A DNA stretch of 48,579 nt. Origin: Lachnospiraceae bacterium UBA7086. Lineage in GTDB: Bacteria; Bacillota; Clostridia; Lachnospirales; Lachnospiraceae. Location of the stretch: NCBI GenBank assembly GCA_002492525.1, contig DKZA01000046.1:1-48579 (forward strand), written 5' to 3'. Below the pieces are notes generated by a model. That model ran no database searches and was not told the DNA's origin. It saw only the letters and a program-made list of their open reading frames with translations. The translations under genes were made by a program, and so were the position numbers. Below are positions 42,942 through 48,579 of this stretch, one piece after another (position 1 is the stretch's first letter; the number at the start of each line of letters is the position of its first letter).

Positions 42942-44774
42942 ATGTCAGAGTTGTTGGAAGTACACAACCTGTCGGTCAGCTTTGATACGCCGGCGGGAGA
43001 GATACAGGCTGTGAGGGATGTGAGTTTTACTCTGAAGGCAGGAGAAGTGCTGGCTTTGGTAGGAGAGACGGGGTGCGGCAAGAGCGTGCTGTGTAAGAGT
43101 ATTTTGCGTCTTTTGCCGGATATTGCCAGAATCAAGGGGGGACATATTCTCTTAGAAGGCGTGGACATCACAAGGTACCGGGAACAGGATATGCGAGGAC
43201 TGCGGGGAAAGACTTTTGCCATGGTGTTTCAGAATTCCATGACGGTTTTAAATCCTTCTTTATCCGTATGGTCGCAGATTTCGGAAGCGGTGAAAATACA
43301 CGGGCATGGAATGTCCAGAGAAGATGTGGAGCGCCGGGTGGTAGAACTGCTTTATCTGGTAGGTTTGGAGAATCTGAAAGAGAACAGACGGTTGTATCCG
43401 CATCACTTGTCGGGAGGGATGCGGCAGCGCTGTGTCATGGCTATCGCTTTGGCGGCAGATCCAAAGCTCTTGTTTGCGGATGAGCCCACCACGGCGCTTG
43501 ATGTGACGATTCAGGCACAGATACTGGATCTGCTGAAACAAGTGCAGGCAAAATGTCATACGGCTACAGTCTTTGTAACCCATGATCTGAGCGTGGCGGC
43601 ACAGGTGGCAGACCGGGTAGCGGTAATGTACGCCGGCAAAATCGTGGAAATCGGTACTGCCAAGGAGGTTTTTCATGACCCCAGACATCCGTATACCTGG
43701 GGGCTGATGCAGGCGCTTCCGGCTTTTGCCGGGAAAAGAGACAGTCTGTATTCGATTCCGGGGATGCCGCCGACATTGATCGATCCGCCCAAAGGCGATG
43801 CCTTTGCCTGCCGTAATGTTTATGCCCTGGCAATAGATTATGAGAAAGAACCGCCCATGTTTCAGGTGACAGATACGCATTTTGCGGCAACTTGGCTGTT
43901 GGATGAACGGGCAAAAGAACTTGGCATCAAGGCGCCGGTTCTGTCTGGTTCTTTGTGTTGCCCAGATTCGCCTTGTCCGGATTTGGAAGAAGATATTCTT
44001 CTGGATGTACGGCATTTGACGCATGTGTTTGCAGTGACCAGAAAGGAATCTCTGACGGCGGTAGATGATGTTTCTTTTCAGATTCATAAAGGGGAAATCT
44101 TCGGATTGATCGGAGAGTCAGGTTCCGGCAAATCCACGGTGGCACGATGCATTATGAATGTGTACCGGCCTACGGCCGGCACGGTACGATATCAGGGAAT
44201 CAATATCTGTAATCCCCGGGAACTCCGGGCGCATAAGAAGCTGCTGCAGTCCGCCAGACAGATTATTTTCCAGGATTCCGATGCCAGTCTCAATCAACGC
44301 AAGAAAGTTTGTGATATCATAACGGAGCCCATGAAGTTACAGCATGTGAAACCGCCCAGGGGAACCTATCGTGCCGAGGCGGCATTTCAGATGCAGTATG
44401 TGGGACTTGCAGAGTCCTATCTGGATCAATATCCATCCGAACTCTCCGGGGGACAGAGACAGCGGGTGGCCATTGCCCGGGCACTCTCCATGGAGCCTGC
44501 TCTTCTGGTGGCAGATGAACCGATTGCTTCCCTGGATGTGTCCATGCAGGCGCAGATCGTGAATCTTTTCAAACATTTACAGAAGGAACACGGTTTTTCT
44601 TTTCTGTTCATTGCTCATGATCTGTCCATGGTGAAGTTTCTCTGTGACCGGGTAGGCGTTATGTATCAGGGCAGACTGGTGGAGACAGGAACCGTGGAGA
44701 AAATTTTCGGACATCCCGTGCATCCTTATACCCGAAGACTTGTGGAAGCTGTACCGGTTTTGGATTTTGGTTGA
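42942..44774 (+). CDS. Fused tandem ABC ATPase (DppD-DppF type)
   Basis: This single 610-residue protein has two nucleotide-binding domains, usually two separate subunits. Domain 1 (about 1-260): Walker A GETGCGKS, signature LSGGMRQR, Walker B LLFADEPTTALD, plus an oligopeptide-type C-terminal extension with few of the usual cysteines. Domain 2 (about 350-605): Walker A GESGSGKS, signature LSGGQRQR, Walker B LLVADEPIASLD. Both sites look active. ATG 42942 has GAGG 8 nt upstream; an in-frame ATG at 42906 lies inside the preceding gene and is less likely. It energises the two permeases downstream. Confidence 0.94.
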   Translation: MSELLEVHNLSVSFDTPAGEIQAVRDVSFTLKAGEVLALVGETGCGKSVLCKSILRLLPDIARIKGGHILLEGVDITRYREQDMRGLRGKTFAMVFQNSMTVLNPSLSVWSQISEAVKIHGHGMSREDVERRVVELLYLVGLENLKENRRLYPHHLSGGMRQRCVMAIALAADPKLLFADEPTTALDVTIQAQILDLLKQVQAKCHTATVFVTHDLSVAAQVADRVAVMYAGKIVEIGTAKEVFHDPRHPYTWGLMQALPAFAGKRDSLYSIPGMPPTLIDPPKGDAFACRNVYALAIDYEKEPPMFQVTDTHFAATWLLDERAKELGIKAPVLSGSLCCPDSPCPDLEEDILLDVRHLTHVFAVTRKESLTAVDDVSFQIHKGEIFGLIGESGSGKSTVARCIMNVYRPTAGTVRYQGINICNPRELRAHKKLLQSARQIIFQDSDASLNQRKKVCDIITEPMKLQHVKPPRGTYRAEAAFQMQYVGLAESYLDQYPSELSGGQRQRVAIARALSMEPALLVADEPIASLDVSMQAQIVNLFKHLQKEHGFSFLFIAHDLSMVKFLCDRVGVMYQGRLVETGTVEKIFGHPVHPYTRRLVEAVPVLDFG

Positions 44775-44800
44775 GAATGACAGGAGAGGAGGCAGAACCG

Positions 44801-45808
44801 TTGAAAATTCGGAACTATATAACAAGCATGGGGAAAAAGCTGCTGCTTTTTGTCATAAGCGTCCTGATTTTGTCTCTCCTTGTCTTTTATATTTCTCGTC
44901 TGTCGCCGGGAGATCCCCTGGTGTCATATTACGGTGACAGGGTGGAAAAAATGAGTACCCAGGAACGGGAGTGGGCCAGAGAGCGCCTGGGACTTAACAA
45001 TCCGATTTATGTTCAATATATACGATGGCTGCAGAATGTTTTGGAGGGAAATTTCGGAATTTCCTACAAATATAAGATGGACGTGACGGAAGTGATCGGC
45101 GGCAGGATTATCAACACACTGCTTCTTGGCGGTATCGGATTTGTGTTTATCTTTCTTCTGGCGCCGGTACTTGGCATTGTTTGCGCATGGCATGAGGATA
45201 AATTGCCTGACCGCATACTCTGCCGGATCGGTACCGTCACAGGCTGTATTCCCGAATTCTGGCTGTCTCTGGTTCTGATTCTCATCTTTGCGGTATTTTT
45301 GCGGTGGCTTCCCAGTTCCGGAGCCTATACCATCGGGGCAGAACATGATGCGGCGGACAGAGTAAGACATCTGCTTCTGCCTCTGGCGGTGGTGGTCATG
45401 AGTCATCTCTGGTATTATGCCTATATGATCCGCAATAAGCTTCTTTCGGAAATCAGAGCAGACTATGTACTGCTTGCCAGAATGAAAGGTCTTCGTAAGT
45501 CACAGGTGATGTTGGGACACTGTCTGCCCAATGTTGCGCCTGCCTATTTCAGTATCATGGCAATTTCTGTGCCGCATATTCTGGGAGGCACCTATGTTGT
45601 GGAGACGGTCTTCTCGTATCCGGGGATTGGTACGCTTATTTATGAAAGTGCCAGATATCAGGATTATAATCTGCTGATGCTGTTAAGTCTGTTGACCGGT
45701 ATCACGGTGATTTTTTGCAATATGCTGGCACAGACAATCAGTGAGCGGATTGACCCCAGAATCCGTTCCGAGGAGGAGGGCAGTTTGCGGGAGGTGAAAG
45801 AACAGTGA
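44801..45808 (+). CDS. Peptide/nickel ABC permease (DppB/NikB type), TTG start
   Basis: This is the first permease, 335 residues with six membrane segments. The family motif SRLSPGDPLVSYYG after TM1 (about 30-45) is DppB/NikB-like, and the coupling loop DYVLLARMKGLRKSQVMLGHCLPN lies near 225-250. I choose TTG 44801 because AGGAGAGGAGG (44782-44792) is 8 nt upstream; ATG 44777 in the same frame lies before that site and has no ribosome binding site of its own. Signature residues of nickel versus peptide permeases cannot be separated by eye. Its end overlaps the next gene by 4 bp (GTGA). Confidence 0.9.
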   Translation: MKIRNYITSMGKKLLLFVISVLILSLLVFYISRLSPGDPLVSYYGDRVEKMSTQEREWARERLGLNNPIYVQYIRWLQNVLEGNFGISYKYKMDVTEVIGGRIINTLLLGGIGFVFIFLLAPVLGIVCAWHEDKLPDRILCRIGTVTGCIPEFWLSLVLILIFAVFLRWLPSSGAYTIGAEHDAADRVRHLLLPLAVVVMSHLWYYAYMIRNKLLSEIRADYVLLARMKGLRKSQVMLGHCLPNVAPAYFSIMAISVPHILGGTYVVETVFSYPGIGTLIYESARYQDYNLLMLLSLLTGITVIFCNMLAQTISERIDPRIRSEEEGSLREVKEQ

Positions 45809-46689
45809 AGGATGGTTTCCAGGTGGTGGGAATCCAACAGCAAATACAACAAAATGTTGTAAAACCACAAAACCAATGGCAGGGAAAACCGATTTTATCG
45901 GCTCTGTTATTGTCATGTATCGTGATTTTATGCTGTGCCTGTGAGTTGATCATAACAAAGGATCCGTCATATCTGGACTTGCAGCATCACAGTACAGCTC
46001 CCAACAGCCAGTTTCTCTTTGGCACGGATACCATGGGGCGCGATATCTTTTCCATGATCTGGTATGGTGGCAGAATCTCTTTGTTTATCGGTTTTGTATC
46101 CACATTTCTGACAACGGCTGTGGCGGTCATTGTAGGTGCCGTAAGCGGCTGTGCATCCAAGAGGGTGGATGCCGCAATTATGAGAATGGTGGATATTCTG
46201 CTCAGTGTTCCGGATCTTCTGGTGGTGGTTTTGTTACAGGCGGCGCTGGGAAGCCCCGGTGTTGTAAGCATTGCCTTTGTGATTGGTATGACGGGGTGGA
46301 TGAGTATGTCCAAGGTAATCAGGACGGAGGTGCGTCAGATTAGAAACAGTGAATATGTGATTGCGTCTAAATGTATGGGCGGCGGTTTCTTTCATGTACT
46401 GTGGCATCATCTTGCACCGAACTTCATATCTTCTGTCATGTTCATGGTGGTTATGAGTATCCGCAGTGCGATTGTAGCGGAATCGACTTTAAGTTTTATG
46501 GGAATGGGACTGCCGGTGGAAGTGATCTCCTGGGGAAGTATGTTATCTTTGGCCGGCCAGGCCCTGTCAGGGCGTGCCTGGTGGATGATTTTGTTTCCGG
46601 GCCTTTTTCTGGTGACGACCTTAGTGTGTCTGACGAATCTGGGCAATCATTTGCGGGGGCATGTCAACCGAAGACATAGCAATCTGTAG
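45805..46689 (+). CDS. Peptide/nickel ABC permease (DppC/NikC type), GTG start
   Basis: This is the second permease, 294 residues. A Gln/Asn-rich N-terminal cytoplasmic tail (about 1-27, IQQQIQQNVVKPQNQW) precedes six membrane segments. The conserved entry FLFGTDTMGRDIFSMIWYGGRISL is typical of DppC/NikC, and the coupling loop is NSEYVIASKCMGGGFFHVLWHHLAPN. The GTG start overlaps the stop of the preceding permease, with GGGAGGT upstream. It is the last gene of the lar-nickel operon. A weak hairpin with a T run follows. Confidence 0.92.
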   Translation: MKDGFQVVGIQQQIQQNVVKPQNQWQGKPILSALLLSCIVILCCACELIITKDPSYLDLQHHSTAPNSQFLFGTDTMGRDIFSMIWYGGRISLFIGFVSTFLTTAVAVIVGAVSGCASKRVDAAIMRMVDILLSVPDLLVVVLLQAALGSPGVVSIAFVIGMTGWMSMSKVIRTEVRQIRNSEYVIASKCMGGGFFHVLWHHLAPNFISSVMFMVVMSIRSAIVAESTLSFMGMGLPVEVISWGSMLSLAGQALSGRAWWMILFPGLFLVTTLVCLTNLGNHLRGHVNRRHSNL

Positions 46690-46723
46690 AAAAACTCGAA
46701 AAGATACAAAGTTTCTGTTTTTT
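46688..46723 (+). terminator. Possible weak terminator of the lar-nickel operon
   Basis: AGAAA..CT (46688-46696) can pair with AGTTTCT (46710-46716) with a 2-nt bulge, followed by GTTTTTT. The stem is AT-rich, so it would be weak. It begins one base before the stop codon's last base. Confidence 0.35.
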
Positions 46724-46769
46724 CTTTGATGAGTATATTCCAAGTACAACTAAAATATTAAATCTACCA

Positions 46770-46798
46770 TGGAAAAAGAGGTTTGTCTATGATATAAT
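46770..46798 (+). promoter_or_regulatory. Candidate promoter of the chemoreceptor gene
   Basis: -35 TGGAAA (46770-46775), 17-bp spacer, -10 TATAAT (46793-46798). The predicted leader to ATG 46948 is about 143 nt, AT-rich, with no clear structure; TAGTCATT occurs twice in it. Confidence 0.45.
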
Positions 46799-46947
46799 GA
46801 ATAAGTAATCGTTAGCTTTAATAATTTAGATGAATATAATAGGTTTTGCTAAATCGTTGTTTTCTAATCTTCTTATACTCTATAGTCATTCGATTTTAGT
46901 CATTTTGTCTATTTTATTAAATCCGTGTGAGAATGGGGGGATACTCT

Positions 46948-48579
46948 ATGGTAAGAAAAAAAGGAGGTAGTACAGACAAATCCGGAGGAGAAACAAAAGC
47001 AGGAGAATTTATCAGCATTGAGAAAAAGATTTCAAAACGGTTTGGACAGATGGTCATGCTTTGCTGTATTGTGCTGGGGGTTATTTCTTCTGTTTTGAGC
47101 TATGTTTCATCCATCAGCGCCGTATCGGAGACAATCAATAATACCTCAGATGTAGCGGCAAATTATGTTTCGGCATCTCTGCAGCAGTATGTTGCCATTG
47201 CGTATGAGACAGGTAGTATTGCGCGGCTTGCAGATGCGGATAGAGCCGTGGAGGAAAAAGCCGATATATTGAACCAGAGGATTAAGGATCATGGGTTTGA
47301 CGGAGGCTATATTATCGACAGCAGCGGCGTGGATATTATTTCGGGGGCGAATCTTTCTGACAGAGATTATTTTAAAGAGGGCATGAAGGGGAATACCTAT
47401 ATTTCAACGCCGGCGTACAGCGATGTTACCCAGAAGGTATCTTATGTTGTGGCAGCGCCTTTATGGGAGGGCGGTATTCCCGGTACGACACCGGTTGGCG
47501 TCATTGCGTATGTGCCCAACGGTGAGTTCTTAAATGATGTCATGCGTTCCATTAAGGTCGGAAAGGGCGGCACGGCCTTTATGTTAGATAAGAACGGGAT
47601 CACGATTGCGGATTTAGACTCATCGCTTGTGGGAGTGGAGGATAGTCTGGCTCTTGGACAGACAAACTATAGACTGCGGAAATACAGCAAGATCTGTGAA
47701 AAAATGGTTGCGGGAGAGAATGGTACAGGTACCTACAGCTATAATGGCAAGACCAAAGTAGTCGCCTATTCGCCGGTTCCGGATACGGACGGATGGAGTA
47801 TTGGGGTTGCGGCGGTGAGAAATGAATTTCTGGTGATGTTTTATATTTCGCTTGGACTTACCATCGTCTTTGTGATTTTGTTTACTTTTCTGGGAATCAA
47901 GAATGGTAATAAACTGGGCAAGGCGGTGGCGCTGCCTCTTATCAGAGCGGTAGACAGACTGAAACTTCTGGCGGCAGGTGATATCCACTCAGAAGTACCG
48001 GTTCCTACGGAAAACGATGAGACCGCAATTTTGCTGAATTGTCTGTCGGAAACGATTCAGGATCTGAATACGGTTATTCTGGATATCAGCAATAACATGG
48101 CGGAACTGGCGGAAGGAAACTTTATGATTGATGTGGATGAGGATTATAAAGGAGATTTTGTCCAGATCAGCGAGTCCTTCCGTGGCATTGTCGAGTCGCT
48201 CAGCGCAGCCATGAGGGATATAGACAACAATGCGGAAAATGTCCGCAAGGGTGCGATGGACTTGGCGGGCGCATCGCAGGTATTGGCGGAAGGCGCTACG
48301 GATCAGGCCAGCGCGATTGAAGAATTGACGGCAACCATGACGGATATATCGGAAAAAATCCATGTCAATGCCGAAAATGCAGAAAAAGTCAGGGTGATCG
48401 TGACAGGCATGAATGATCAGGTCATGGAAAGCGATAAACAGATGCGGGCAAGTACGGAAGCGATGGGAAGAATCAGAGAGGCTTCCAATAAGATTGCTGA
48501 GATTATCAGCAGTATTGAAGAAATTGCTTCGCAGACAAACCTCCTTGCGTTAAACGCTTCCATTGAGGCGGCAAGGGCA
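46948..48579 (+). CDS. Methyl-accepting chemotaxis protein, dCache sensor (3' end beyond the window)
   Basis: This is a membrane chemoreceptor that signals to CheA. Only the first 544 codons are present; the frame is open to the last base. ATG 46948 follows GGGGGG 7 nt upstream. A short Lys/Gly-rich cytoplasmic tail precedes TM1 (about 34-52). The extracellular dCache domain (about 60-290) has the pocket-type motif DRDYFKEGMKGNTYIS (139-153). TM2 is about 293-316 and HAMP-like segments about 317-400. The start of the methylation helices and the signalling tip (EIASQTNLLALNASIEAA, 525-542) runs out of the window. The ligand cannot be told. It is the only motility-related gene visible here. Confidence 0.93.
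   Translation, partial: MVRKKGGSTDKSGGETKAGEFISIEKKISKRFGQMVMLCCIVLGVISSVLSYVSSISAVSETINNTSDVAANYVSASLQQYVAIAYETGSIARLADADRAVEEKADILNQRIKDHGFDGGYIIDSSGVDIISGANLSDRDYFKEGMKGNTYISTPAYSDVTQKVSYVVAAPLWEGGIPGTTPVGVIAYVPNGEFLNDVMRSIKVGKGGTAFMLDKNGITIADLDSSLVGVEDSLALGQTNYRLRKYSKICEKMVAGENGTGTYSYNGKTKVVAYSPVPDTDGWSIGVAAVRNEFLVMFYISLGLTIVFVILFTFLGIKNGNKLGKAVALPLIRAVDRLKLLAAGDIHSEVPVPTENDETAILLNCLSETIQDLNTVILDISNNMAELAEGNFMIDVDEDYKGDFVQISESFRGIVESLSAAMRDIDNNAENVRKGAMDLAGASQVLAEGATDQASAIEELTATMTDISEKIHVNAENAEKVRVIVTGMNDQVMESDKQMRASTEAMGRIREASNKIAEIISSIEEIASQTNLLALNASIEAARA

Noticed and set aside
46688..46735. Sigma-28 (motility) promoter near CAAAGTTT for the chemoreceptor
   Set aside because: CAAAGTTT resembles the -35 but the -10 part matches poorly and the spacing is 10 rather than 11, and it lies over 200 bp from the start. 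A sigma-A promoter at 46770 fits better.
46805..46947. Cyclic-di-GMP riboswitch in the chemoreceptor leader
   Set aside because: No GEMM-type conserved core is present and the leader is AT-rich without clear helices.
1..48579. CRISPR array, tRNA, rRNA, transposase or prophage genes
   Set aside because: No regularly spaced repeats of CRISPR type, no tRNA cloverleaf and no recognisable mobile-element proteins were seen.

Overview
The window looks like chromosomal DNA of a low-to-mid GC Firmicute, most likely a gut-type anaerobe of the Lachnospiraceae (class Clostridia). This is inferred from strong AGGAGG-type ribosome binding sites, a PKTGD-like sorting signal next to a class B sortase, an oxygen-sensitive glycyl radical enzyme with its activase, YesMN-type two-component genes beside a sugar ABC transporter, DUF1934, and an MEP-pathway ispE. 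I saw no rRNA, tRNA, CRISPR array, transposase or phage genes.

Layout. (1) 1-4956: a very large repeat-rich secreted/surface protein whose reading frame is broken at a run of nine G, followed by a sortase. (2) 5100-7876, minus strand: a GH42 beta-galactosidase and a conserved protein of unknown function with its own promoter, 5' hairpin and terminator. (3) 8065-11194, minus strand: a glycyl radical enzyme with a GCGE active-site loop and its radical-SAM activase, divergent from an AraC/cupin regulator (11359-12204). (4) 12191-26290: a manno-oligosaccharide utilisation locus with a YesN/YesM pair (minus), then a lipoprotein sugar-binding protein, two permeases, a DUF1861 protein and two different GH38 alpha-mannosidases (plus). 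(5) 26502-29758: a housekeeping-like run of ispE, a GntR/FCD regulator, a small exported protein, murI and a DUF1934 protein. (6) 29795-34182: a membrane-anchored conserved protein (minus), a FIST-domain protein and an aldehyde dehydrogenase behind a promoter with a 21-bp-phased repeat, and an IclR regulator (minus). (7) 34378-38132: a trigger-factor-like lipoprotein, asnS and a coiled-coil NlpC/P60 peptidoglycan hydrolase. (8) 38441-46689: larE-larB-larC for the nickel-pincer nucleotide cofactor, in one tight operon with a four-gene peptide/nickel-type ABC importer. (9) 46948 to the window end: the first 544 codons of a methyl-accepting chemotaxis protein.

How the parts work together. In the mannosidase locus the sensor kinase probably detects an extracellular glycan cue, the response regulator activates the transporter operon, and imported oligosaccharides are trimmed in the cytoplasm, because neither GH38 enzyme has a signal peptide. 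In the lar operon, nickel uptake and cofactor assembly are co-transcribed behind a possible attenuator, and LarC carries a 27-histidine tract that could buffer nickel. No larA racemase is in the window, so the client enzyme must be encoded elsewhere. The most unusual signals are the poly-G contingency-type frameshift in the surface protein, the lar-nickel operon with its leader, the GRE with an unassigned active-site loop, and a hairpin that hides the ribosome binding site of the small gene before murI.
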